Shown: piece by piece, positions 9,973 to 16,808 of the stretch | How positions within the stretch are numbered: position 1 is the stretch's first letter | Layout: the number at the start of each line of letters is the position of its first letter | Assembly (NCBI GenBank): GCA_038232935.1 | Contig: JBBSMX010000059.1 | Location: forward strand, 1-23,185 | Direction of reading: 5' to 3' | Source of the DNA: JBBSMX01 sp038232935 | GTDB taxonomy: Bacteria > Bacteroidota > Rhodothermia > Rhodothermales > JANQRZ01 | DNA length: 23,185 nucleotides | Program-made: the position numbers and the translations under genes | The notes under the pieces: generated by a model | Told to the model about the DNA's origin: nothing | Seen by the model: the letters and a program-made list of their open reading frames with translations, nothing else | Databases searched by the model: none

Positions 9973-11166
9973 CTATTCTCCATCCTGCTCGACCGTCTGC
10001 CGCAGTGCTTCGGCGGCCTCGGCCGCGCCGGGAATCCCGCTCTCGGCGAGGCCGTACTCGCGCGGGAGGTCGTCGGCGAAGCGCTCGAAGGCCATGTAGC
10101 CGGAGAGGACGATGGATCGGGGGTCCAACTCCTCGCCGAAGCGGTCGAGCTGGGCTGACGCTTCGGCGATGGGGAACCGGAGCTCCGAGGTCTGGACCTC
10201 GCTCAGCGGGCGCTGCTCGCGGTTCCACTCCCGGTCGAGGAATGCCGCTTCCTCGGGCTCGTCGACGTAGATCGCTTGCAGCACGCCGTGGTACTCCAGC
10301 AGCCAGTCGCCTGCGTCGCGGGCCGACTTGATGATTTCACCGGCGGTCGTGGGGAAGCGACTGCCGGCGCGCTGGTTGCCGAATCCGCCGAAACCCCCGC
10401 CGGGACCTTCGGCCGGCAGGAGGAACAGCTTGAACCCCTGCTCCTCGGCGTTGCCCGCGATGAGCGAGCGCAGGAGGTGGCGCGGCGAGCCGAGGTACGC
10501 CTTCCGCCGGTTCGCCTGCCAGCGCACGTAGTCCACCTCGTCGGCGGGCTCCATTTCCTCGAAGAGCGGCTCGCCGTGGTAGAAGTTGGAGTTGGACCGG
10601 GCCTCGAAGTCGGTGAGGTCGTAGCGGACGCGGTAGCCGAGGGCGCGGTTCTCGATGATGAGCGGCTCCGCGGCCTTCGCCGTGAGCGTGCCGCGCCGCT
10701 CCTCGAAGTCGAGCACGTACGGGTTCAGGATCTCCGTCTCGGCCGCGTTCGCCGACTCGCCGATGAACCGGCGGCGGAACCGCTCGTAGCGCTTCTGCCA
10801 CTTCTCGTCCTTTGTCGACTCGACGGTCACCTCGCCCAGCTCGAACTCGGACTCCTTGAGCCGGAATCCCACAGTGCGGACCTCGCCCGCTTCGCGGAGC
10901 ACGAGGTCTTCGGCGGAGGTCTCGTACCCAATGATGGAGGCGACGAGGCGGTGCGCGCCGAGCGGCACGTTGCCTAGCCGGTAGCGCCCCTGCGCGTCCG
11001 AGGTCGTGCCGCGCTGCGACTGGGCGATGAAGACGTTGGCGCCGGGAAGCGGCTGCCCGTCCGCGTCCGTGACGGTGCCCGCGAGGGTGGCCGTAGCGGA
11101 GGGTTGGGCAGTGACGGGCGGTGCCGAGGCGAGGAGGAGAGCGACCCAGAGGGCGGGGCGTAGCAT
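9973..11166 (-). CDS. secreted carboxypeptidase-regulatory-like domain protein
   Basis: The 397-residue protein starts at ATG 11166 with a signal peptide (MLRPALWVALLLASAPPVTAQ). Residues about 26-105 form a CarboxypepD_reg-like beta-sandwich: LAGTVTDADGQPLPGANVFI, TTSDAQGRYRLGNVPLGAHRL and SIIGYET. The remainder (about 106-397) is rich in charged residues, with a Gly-rich patch (GPGGGFGGFGNQ). Such beta-sandwiches are widespread on Bacteroidota/Rhodothermota outer-membrane and periplasmic proteins. No TonB plug or barrel follows, so this is not a SusC-type receptor. The C-terminal part resembles other Rhodothermota secreted proteins only loosely, and its function is unknown. The gene stands alone, with a 328-bp divergent gap upstream. 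Confidence 0.85.
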   Translation of the reverse strand: MLRPALWVALLLASAPPVTAQPSATATLAGTVTDADGQPLPGANVFIAQSQRGTTSDAQGRYRLGNVPLGAHRLVASIIGYETSAEDLVLREAGEVRTVGFRLKESEFELGEVTVESTKDEKWQKRYERFRRRFIGESANAAETEILNPYVLDFEERRGTLTAKAAEPLIIENRALGYRVRYDLTDFEARSNSNFYHGEPLFEEMEPADEVDYVRWQANRRKAYLGSPRHLLRSLIAGNAEEQGFKLFLLPAEGPGGGFGGFGNQRAGSRFPTTAGEIIKSARDAGDWLLEYHGVLQAIYVDEPEEAAFLDREWNREQRPLSEVQTSELRFPIAEASAQLDRFGEELDPRSIVLSGYMAFERFADDLPREYGLAESGIPGAAEAAEALRQTVEQDGE

Positions 11167-11494
11167 GGGCGGAGGGCTTCGGAGAAAGCGAGAACGCCCG
11201 CTGGCGGCGGGCTCGGCAGGGGCAGAACGGGCGGCGCTAAGCGAATAGTCTACGCGAAAAGGGCACTTCTCGCGGACAGTGGCCCATCATTCCCTGCACC
11301 ACTCGGCCCGCTGCTGCCTACGATGCTGGGCATGTTCGCCTAGCGCTTCAGCGTTGGCGGGTCCGATGCGACGACATGGCAGAGCGGCGAGGCGTTGGAC
11401 TCAACTTTGCGTGAGAAGGACGCGGGCCGCGTTACTCCCGCTCGGACATCGGCGGCTCATAGCCTGAATCCGATTTACACGAACCCGCATCGCC
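11167..11494. other. 328-bp divergent intergenic region
   Basis: This gap separates the secreted protein 9973-11166 (minus) from the collagen-like lipoprotein 11495-12181 (plus), so it must hold both promoters. An imperfect inverted repeat CGCGAAAAG ... CTTCTCGCG lies at about 11253-11274. A TTTG occurs in CAACTTTGCG near 11402-11411, but no matching -7 box was found at the right distance. Short open frames here have no protein-like features. Confidence 0.5.
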
Positions 11495-12181
11495 ATGACC
11501 CCCGCCCTTCACACCCGTCACCTCACGCTCTTCGCCCTCGGCCTGCTCGGCCTGTTGTTTGTCGTCGCCGGCTGCGACAGCGACAGCCTCGGGCAAGGCC
11601 CCGTGGGACCTCCCGGCCCTCCCGGGCAAGATGGCGACGCCGATGTCCGCGTCATCACGTTTACGCTCAACGACGAGGATGATCGAGGCGACTTCCGCTT
11701 TGACCGGACCTTCAGCACGGACAGCTCGGAGGTTCAGTATGAGACGGACAACGAGTTCTACCCCCAACTCGCTGCCCTTCTGACGGAGAGGACCGTAAAC
11801 GATGGGGTAGTGCTGCTCTACGTCTCCGATGTCCTCAACGAGAACGGCCTCCGGCGCAATGGCTGGACCGCACTTCCCCTCGCCCTCGGCTTTGACATCG
11901 ACTCGCCGACGGGGAACGACCCCGATGGTTTCGTGGACTACGTCCTCACGACGACGTATACGTTCGATGTGAATCACCTCTTCGTCAACCTCGTCTCCTC
12001 CGACACCGGCACGATCGGGTTCCTTGAAGACACGCAAGGGCTGCTGGCGAACCTGGAGGGCATCCGCTTCCGGCTTGTCGCCATCCCCGGCAATGGGGTT
12101 GCGGGCGGGACCGGGGCTGCGCGCGGGATCGACTACACCGACTACGAGGCCGTCAAGCAAGTGTATAACCTGCCCGACTGA
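11495..12181 (+). CDS. lipoprotein with a short collagen-like segment
   Basis: The 228-residue protein starts at ATG 11495. It has a lipoprotein signal peptide ending in VVAGC (Cys28), directly followed by a short collagen-like Gly-X-Y run (GQGPVGPPGPPGQDGD). The remaining 180 residues are acidic, Asp-rich and mostly beta-like (DVRVITFTLNDEDDRGDF), and probably form one globular domain. Bacteroidota lipoproteins with this lipobox/collagen-stub layout are common; the Gly-X-Y stretch may act as a spacer or trimerising stalk at the outer membrane. No enzymatic motif is seen and the function is unknown. A strong hairpin follows the gene, so it is probably monocistronic. Confidence 0.82.
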   Translation: MTPALHTRHLTLFALGLLGLLFVVAGCDSDSLGQGPVGPPGPPGQDGDADVRVITFTLNDEDDRGDFRFDRTFSTDSSEVQYETDNEFYPQLAALLTERTVNDGVVLLYVSDVLNENGLRRNGWTALPLALGFDIDSPTGNDPDGFVDYVLTTTYTFDVNHLFVNLVSSDTGTIGFLEDTQGLLANLEGIRFRLVAIPGNGVAGGTGAARGIDYTDYEAVKQVYNLPD

Positions 12182-12202
12182 GCGTCCTGCGGGAAGCATA
12201 CG

Positions 12203-12235
12203 AGAGCGCCGCTCCCACTGCGGGGGCGGCGCTCT
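12203..12235 (+). terminator. strong hairpin downstream of the collagen-like lipoprotein gene
   Basis: AGAGCGCCGCTCCC (12203-12216) and GGGGGCGGCGCTCT (12222-12235) form a 14-bp stem with one T-G wobble and a five-base loop. Flanking TACG (12199-12202) and CGTA (12237-12240) extend it past a single bulge. It lies 21 bases after the stop. The T-tract is missing, but stem strength and position support a terminator. Confidence 0.6.
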
Positions 12236-12327
12236 TCGTACGAACGGACGCGGGCACGCCGTTTGTCCGACCGAGGAACAGCAGAAAACTGCCCCTGTAC
12301 CAGCCCTGCCTTTTGACCGTGACGACC

Positions 12328-13506
12328 ATGCCCGCCCGACCCCTCTTCCGCCGTGCCGTCCTCCTGCTCGTGCTGTGTGCGGCCGGCTCGCTGCCTGCAT
12401 CGGCGCAGCCGTCGGTGCTCCAGGATCCTGCGTTCAAGGCTGAGGCCACGCGCGGGCTCGACCTCCTCTACAACATGAAGTTCGACGAGGCCGAGGTCGT
12501 CTTCGACCGGCTTGCGGCGCGGACGCCGGACCATCCCGTCGCCCCGTTCCTCCAGGCCCTCGTCCCGTGGTGGCAGATCCTGATGGACCTCTCGGACACC
12601 TCGCACGACGACGCCTTCTTCGCCGCGATGGATGAGGTGATCGACCGCTCCGACCGCCTGCTCCGCCGAGACCGCGACAACCTCGACGCGAAGTTCTTCA
12701 AGGGCGCGGCGCTCGGCTTCCGAGGCCGTCTCCAGTCCAACCGCCGCCGCTGGCTCAAGGCCGCCCTCGACGGCAAACGTGCGATGGACTACGTCATCGA
12801 TGTCGCCGACGAGGATCCGGAGAATGGGGACTTCGTCTTCGGCAAGGGGATCTACGACTACTACGCCGCCGCCGTGCCCGAGCGCTATGCGTGGAGCAAG
12901 CCGTTCGTGGCGATGTTCCCCCCCGGCAGCAAGTCGCGCGGGCTCGCCGCGATGCACCGGACGTTCCGCGAGGGCAGCTACCTCCAGGCCGAGGCGGCGT
13001 ACTTCCTCCTGCAGATCTACTACCTCTACGAAAACGACTACGCCAAAAGCCAGCAGTTCATCGATTGGCTCCGCTCGCACTACCCGGACAACGCGTTCTT
13101 CCACGCCCTCGAAGGCCGCATCTACGCCCGCTTCGGCGACACGGACAAGGCCGACGGCGTGTTTCAGGCCGTGATGACGCGGTACGGCCGCCACGATACC
13201 GGCTACAACGACGCCATCGCGGAGCAGGCGCTCTACTACCTCGGCCGCTCGCAGCAGACGCGCAACAACCACGGGCAGGCACTCGCCCTGTTCTACCGGC
13301 TGGAGCAGATCGCCGAGGCGCGCCCGCAGGCGAGCGCGTTCAAAACCCTCGGCCGCCTCCGGCAGGGGATGTCGTACGACGCGCGCGGTGAACGCCAGAA
13401 GGCCTTGCAGCGTTACAGGGAAGTGCTCCAACTCGAGGACTTTTCCGGGTCCCACGACCACGCCCGCAACTACATCGATCACCCTTACGGACAGCCGCAC
13501 AGCTAG
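12328..13506 (+). CDS. exported tetratricopeptide-repeat protein
   Basis: The 392-residue protein starts at ATG 12328 with a signal peptide (RRAVLLLVLCAAGSLPASAQ); an in-frame TTG at 12313 is less likely. The mature part is a helical solenoid with recognisable TPR-like units: ATRGLDLLYNMKFDEAEVVF near the N-terminus, YFLLQIYYLYENDYAKSQQF, HALEGRIYARFGDTDKADGV and GRLRQGMSYDARGERQKALQ near the C-terminus. A conserved-looking central block (FVFGKGIYDYYAAAVPERYA) sits between them. TPR solenoids bind peptides or proteins, so a periplasmic scaffold role is inferred. It is followed 64 bases later by the VWA gene on the same strand. That pairing may be functional but is unproven. Confidence 0.85.
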   Translation: MPARPLFRRAVLLLVLCAAGSLPASAQPSVLQDPAFKAEATRGLDLLYNMKFDEAEVVFDRLAARTPDHPVAPFLQALVPWWQILMDLSDTSHDDAFFAAMDEVIDRSDRLLRRDRDNLDAKFFKGAALGFRGRLQSNRRRWLKAALDGKRAMDYVIDVADEDPENGDFVFGKGIYDYYAAAVPERYAWSKPFVAMFPPGSKSRGLAAMHRTFREGSYLQAEAAYFLLQIYYLYENDYAKSQQFIDWLRSHYPDNAFFHALEGRIYARFGDTDKADGVFQAVMTRYGRHDTGYNDAIAEQALYYLGRSQQTRNNHGQALALFYRLEQIAEARPQASAFKTLGRLRQGMSYDARGERQKALQRYREVLQLEDFSGSHDHARNYIDHPYGQPHS

Positions 13507-13570
13507 CTGCTGCTTCGCGCGTTTCTCCTTCCCGCCGGCGGGGAACGAGGAGCTACAAACAGGCAACCAC

Positions 13571-14671
13571 GTGTTCTTCCGCTATTCCGAGTGGGACGAG
13601 GCCCGTCACGGGCAGAACCTGCCCACCTTCGACAAGCTCCTCGACCTCTTCCAGCAGCTCCTCTACCACACCGGCGGCGATGCCGACGAGGCCCTCCGCT
13701 GGCTCACCCAACTCGACAACAAGTACGGCCTCGGTGACGGCGAGATGGGCATCGGGGACTTCATCGAGGAGCTGAAGAACCGCGGCATCATCGAGCGCGA
13801 CGACGAGACCGGCGTCGTGCAGATCACGGCGAAGGGGGAGCGCGGGCTGCGGCAGCGCTCGCTCGAAGAGATCTTCTCTCACCTCCGCAAGAGCGGGCGT
13901 GGCGGCCACAAGACGCCCTTCGCGGGGGCCGGCGACGAACGCCTCCCCGAGACGCGCCCGTTCACCTTCGGCGACGACATCCACAGCCTCGACGTCACCG
14001 GCACGCTCTCAAACGCCTTCCGCCGCTCCGGCCTCAGCGACTTCTCGCTCTCCGAGGACGACTTCCAGGTCTACGAGACCGACCAACACACCTCCGTGGC
14101 GACGGTGCTGATGATCGACCTCAGCCACTCGATGGTGCTCTACGGTGAGGACCGGATCACGCCCGCCCGTAAGACCGCAATGGCGCTCGCCGAGCTCATC
14201 ATGACGCGCTACCCCAAAGACACGCTCGACATCGTCGCCTTCGGAAACGAGGCGTGGGAGGTGGAGGTGAAGGACCTGCCGTACCTCCAGGTCGGACCGT
14301 TCCACACGAACACGCGGGCCGGGCTGGAGCGCGCCCGCACGATCCTCCGCCGCCGGAAGAACCGGAACAAGCAGATCTTCATGATCACCGACGGCAAGCC
14401 GAGCGCGCACTTCGAGGCCGGTCGGCTCTACAAAAACTCGTACGGGCTCGACCGCAAGATCGTCAACAAGGTGCTGGACGAGGCCGCCATCTGCCGCCGC
14501 GAGCAGATCACGATCACGACGTTCATGATTGCCCGCGACCCCTACCTCCAGAACTTCGTCCGCGAGCTGACCGAGACCAACCAAGGCCGCGCCTACTACG
14601 CCGGGCTCGACGACCTCGGCGGGTTCATCTTCGAGGACTACGTCCGCAACCGCCGCAAATTCACGCGCTGA
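13571..14671 (+). CDS. VWA-domain protein with intact MIDAS motif (COG4867-like)
   Basis: The 366-residue protein is predicted to start at GTG 13571 (VFFRYSEWDEARHG). The frame is open back to 13388, but that part is a Thr/Ser/Arg-rich shadow of the TPR gene, and relatives as I recall them begin near the RYSEWD block. The N-terminal half is helical and charged. The C-terminal half is a von Willebrand factor A domain with the metal-ion-dependent adhesion site: DLSHS (D183), a downstream conserved Thr region and TDGKPS (T273, D274). No signal peptide is seen, so it is probably cytosolic. Such proteins usually pair with a MoxR- or ChlI-like AAA+ ATPase, which is absent nearby. Its stop overlaps the start of the next lipoprotein gene (TGATG). 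Confidence 0.85.
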   Translation: MFFRYSEWDEARHGQNLPTFDKLLDLFQQLLYHTGGDADEALRWLTQLDNKYGLGDGEMGIGDFIEELKNRGIIERDDETGVVQITAKGERGLRQRSLEEIFSHLRKSGRGGHKTPFAGAGDERLPETRPFTFGDDIHSLDVTGTLSNAFRRSGLSDFSLSEDDFQVYETDQHTSVATVLMIDLSHSMVLYGEDRITPARKTAMALAELIMTRYPKDTLDIVAFGNEAWEVEVKDLPYLQVGPFHTNTRAGLERARTILRRRKNRNKQIFMITDGKPSAHFEAGRLYKNSYGLDRKIVNKVLDEAAICRREQITITTFMIARDPYLQNFVRELTETNQGRAYYAGLDDLGGFIFEDYVRNRRKFTR

Positions 14672-15111
14672 TGCGTAGGCACGCTGCTCTCGCGACCATC
14701 CTTCTCGCAACCTCGATGGTCGGGTTGGGGTGCGATGTGAACTCGTTCGATCAGGCGCAGGTGCCGATGGTGTCGGTGTCGGTGGAGTCCGGAGCGCCGC
14801 CCGTCTTCTCGTGGACGCCCGACGGCGCGGCGATTGTACGCGTTTTTCGGGGCACCGAGGCAGGCGACGGGTACACGCCCGCGTTCGTGTGGGAGGTAGG
14901 GAAAGGGGCTGGAGTCGGAGAAAACGGCCTGCGGAGTCCGGTCGTCTATGGCGTCGTGCCGGCGGAGGGTACCGAGCCGTTTCCCGCCCCGCTGCTCATC
15001 GCTGGGGAGCCGTACACCGTCTGGGTCTTCCGCGACGACCCCAGAGGCACCGGGGACGGGTTTGCCAACACGCACAACACGTACACCGGCACCGCTACGT
15101 TCGTCCCGTGA
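14671..15111 (+). CDS. small lipoprotein, translationally coupled to the VWA gene
   Basis: The 146-residue protein begins at ATG 14671, overlapping the VWA stop codon, so translation is probably coupled. It has a lipoprotein signal peptide with lipobox GLGC (Cys21) and a mature part that looks beta-rich (MVSVSVESGAPPVFSWTPDG, then TVWVFRDDP). It may be a small fibronectin-like or immunoglobulin-like sandwich. I do not recognise the family. Coupling to a cytosolic VWA protein is the only functional hint. Confidence 0.72.
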   Translation: MRRHAALATILLATSMVGLGCDVNSFDQAQVPMVSVSVESGAPPVFSWTPDGAAIVRVFRGTEAGDGYTPAFVWEVGKGAGVGENGLRSPVVYGVVPAEGTEPFPAPLLIAGEPYTVWVFRDDPRGTGDGFANTHNTYTGTATFVP

Positions 15112-15138
15112 TGTCGTTTGCCGAGGCAGCATTGTAGG

Positions 15139-15204
15139 CTCGACGACATCGGCGGGTTTATCTTTGAGGATTATGTTCGGCACCGTCGAGAATTTGCGCG
15201 GTGA
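15139..15204 (+). pseudogene. decayed duplicate of the 3' end of the VWA gene
   Basis: Reading from 15139, the codons give LDDIGGFIFEDYVRHRREFA, then Arg and a TGA stop. This matches 17 of the 21 C-terminal residues of the VWA protein 13571-14671 (LDDLGGFIFEDYVRNRRKFT, then Arg). The stop falls at the same place in the alignment. Upstream, 15112-15138 aligns only patchily and contains in-frame disruption, so no full gene remains. Third codon positions are T-rich (TTT, GAT, TAT, GTT) compared with the C-rich intact copy, as expected for relaxed selection or a diverged source. This is direct sequence evidence of a former second VWA copy or partial duplication. Confidence 0.8.
15159..15166 (+). 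promoter_or_regulatory. possible -7 box inside the VWA remnant
   Basis: TATCTTTG matches TAnnTTTG exactly and lies 65 bases before the ATG at 15231, about the same spacing as the candidate boxes of mgtE and murB. The intact VWA gene has ATCTTCG here, so the box arose by divergence. Confidence 0.3.
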
Positions 15205-15230
15205 TCTGTGTCATCATCCTCAAGGTTTCC

Positions 15231-15911
15231 ATGGCTCGCATCGTCGGTGCTCTCCTGTTCCTCCTCATTATAGTTCCGGCAAGGGCCCAGTCCCTTTTCT
15301 CTGGTCCGACCGTTTGGGGGTCTGCCAGTACGGGTGTGATTACGTGGACTGCAGATCCGTACTCTCCTTCGACAGACGTCCTAATGAATGGCCTCAGTGT
15401 TCACGTTGTCTCGTCGCGGTGGATGTTGCAAATCGGCTATCTCGAAAGTGACCGGCTGCACCTCGATCTCTCCGGCGCGTTCTCCGGCTTGCATCGCCAA
15501 GCCGAAGGGGGCACAGGTGGAGCGATGATCCTTGCGGAGTACGGACCTCCCGAGGTTGAGCCTTACGCAGCGCTTACGTTCCGTACGACGTATGCCGCCA
15601 TCGGGCCGCAGTGGCAGAGGTGGGGGCTGTTCGGTGCAGTTACTGCTGGACCGGCGGTTACATGGGGCGCACGTGCTCGATACGAGCGGCGTACGTGCCT
15701 TTCGGGATGTCCGTACTCCGGCTACGTTCAAACTACTCGTGTGCGTAACAGCTACACCGTGCTCGGTCTGGCAGGCCGCATCGAAGGCGGGTTCAGGTTG
15801 GCCGGTCGCGTGTGGCTCGGAGGGATGACTGCGCTGATCGTGAACGGGAACAGTGCGCATGCCAGCACGAGCCTTGCGCTCCGCGTCGATCTCCTCCGGC
15901 CGGACCGCTAG
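15231..15911 (+). CDS. exported protein, possibly an outer-membrane beta-barrel
   Basis: The 226-residue protein starts at ATG 15231 with a signal peptide (MARIVGALLFLLIIVPARAQ); an in-frame GTG at 15201 is unlikely because the signal peptide begins at the ATG. The mature part has repeated amphipathic strand-like segments (HVVSSRWMLQIGYLES, RLHLDLSGAFSGLH, GRVWLGGMTALIV) and ends in ASTSLALRVDLL, consistent with a small eight-stranded barrel. Two cysteines in a CLSGC motif could form a loop disulfide. Base composition is slightly less GC-rich than its neighbours. The family is not recognised. Confidence 0.75.
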   Translation: MARIVGALLFLLIIVPARAQSLFSGPTVWGSASTGVITWTADPYSPSTDVLMNGLSVHVVSSRWMLQIGYLESDRLHLDLSGAFSGLHRQAEGGTGGAMILAEYGPPEVEPYAALTFRTTYAAIGPQWQRWGLFGAVTAGPAVTWGARARYERRTCLSGCPYSGYVQTTRVRNSYTVLGLAGRIEGGFRLAGRVWLGGMTALIVNGNSAHASTSLALRVDLLRPDR

Positions 15912-15928
15912 CCGGATGCCCGCGCCGG

Positions 15929-15937
15929 TATCTTCAG
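15929..15937 (+). promoter_or_regulatory. possible -7 box directly upstream of rsmA
   Basis: TATCTTCAG resembles the other TATCTT-type boxes in this window and ends only four bases before the rsmA ATG. If used, transcription would begin at or next to the start codon. Confidence 0.3.
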
Positions 15938-15941
15938 GCGC

Positions 15942-16721
15942 ATGAGTATCAGCCCGAAGAAATCCCTCGGCCAGCACTTCCTCCGCGATCCGAACACGAT
16001 TCGGAAGATTGCGGCGGCGGTGGAGGCTCCGGTGGGCGCGGCGGTCGTCGAGATCGGGCCGGGGACGGGGGCGCTGACGGAGGAGTTGCTGCGGTACTAC
16101 CCGGACCTCACGGCCATCGAGGTGGACGAGCGGGCGGTGGAACACCTGCGCGAGGCGCTGCCTGCGCTCGACGTGAGGCACCGGGACGTGCTGGAGACGG
16201 ATTGGGCAGCGCTCGCGGCGGAGAAAGGGGAGAAGCTGTGGGTCGTCGGCAACCTCCCGTATTACATCACCTCACCGATTCTCTTCTCGCTGCTCGACGC
16301 GCGGGCACACCTCCGGCGGGCTGTGCTGATGATGCAGAAGGAGGTCGCCGAGCGGCTCGTCGCGGTGCCGAGCACGAAGGCATATGGCATCCTCAGCGTG
16401 CAGACGCAACTCCTCGCCCGGCCCCGCCTGCTTTTCGATGTCTCGCGCCACGTCTTCCACCCGAAGCCCGACGTGACGAGCGCCGTCGTCGCCCTCGACT
16501 TCGGAGCCAGTGAATTGGATATCGATGTGGAGCGGCTGCGGCGGACGGTGCGTACAGCGTTCAACCAGCGGCGCAAGACGCTCCGCAACAGCCTCAAGCC
16601 GATCACGTCCGAGACCGGCTGCACCGTGCCCGAGGCGCTCGCCGGGCGGCGGCCCGAGGCGCTGGAGCCCGAAGAGTTCGTCGGGTTGGCGCGCGCGATT
16701 TTCGGCGACACGGGCTCATAG
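15942..16721 (+). CDS. rsmA: 16S rRNA dimethyladenosine transferase RsmA (KsgA)
   Basis: The 259-residue enzyme transfers four methyl groups from S-adenosylmethionine to the two adjacent adenines in the 3'-terminal helix of 16S rRNA (A1518/A1519 in E. coli numbering) late in 30S assembly. The N-terminus KKSLGQHFL, motif I VEIGPGTGALTE (about 36-47), the acidic AIEVDE strand end and the catalytic NLPYYIT (104-110) are all present. The C-terminal domain contains the FHPKPDVTSAVV and AFNQRRKTLRNSL blocks. Length is normal for the family. mgtE follows on the same strand, a neighbour pair known from other Bacteroidota. Confidence 0.97.
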   Translation: MSISPKKSLGQHFLRDPNTIRKIAAAVEAPVGAAVVEIGPGTGALTEELLRYYPDLTAIEVDERAVEHLREALPALDVRHRDVLETDWAALAAEKGEKLWVVGNLPYYITSPILFSLLDARAHLRRAVLMMQKEVAERLVAVPSTKAYGILSVQTQLLARPRLLFDVSRHVFHPKPDVTSAVVALDFGASELDIDVERLRRTVRTAFNQRRKTLRNSLKPITSETGCTVPEALAGRRPEALEPEEFVGLARAIFGDTGS

Positions 16722-16736
16722 CGGGCCGGCCACCGC

Positions 16737-16745
16737 TATCTTCCG
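16737..16745 (+). promoter_or_regulatory. possible -7 box of mgtE
   Basis: TATCTTCCG, 16 bases after the rsmA stop, fits the local TATCTT-type box and lies 64 bases before the GTG start of mgtE. mgtE may therefore be transcribed on its own as well as from rsmA. Confidence 0.3.
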
Positions 16746-16808
16746 AAGCTTTCTTCTCCCGAGTCGGGCGCGGCGTGTCGTGCCCGGTTCTCTCTCTGCC
16801 CGAACGCT

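Noticed and set aside
11279..11467. Small plus-strand open frame in the divergent gap
   Set aside because: Ala/Arg-rich and without signal peptide, motif or ribosome-binding site.
12142..13566. 474-codon open frame antisense to the TPR gene
   Set aside because: Val/Glu/Arg-rich shadow without domains; the plus-strand TPR gene has a signal peptide and recognisable repeats.
13388..13570. N-terminal extension of the VWA protein from ATG 13388
   Set aside because: Thr/Ser/Pro-rich out-of-frame reading of the end of the TPR gene; the VWA family begins near the RYSEWD block.
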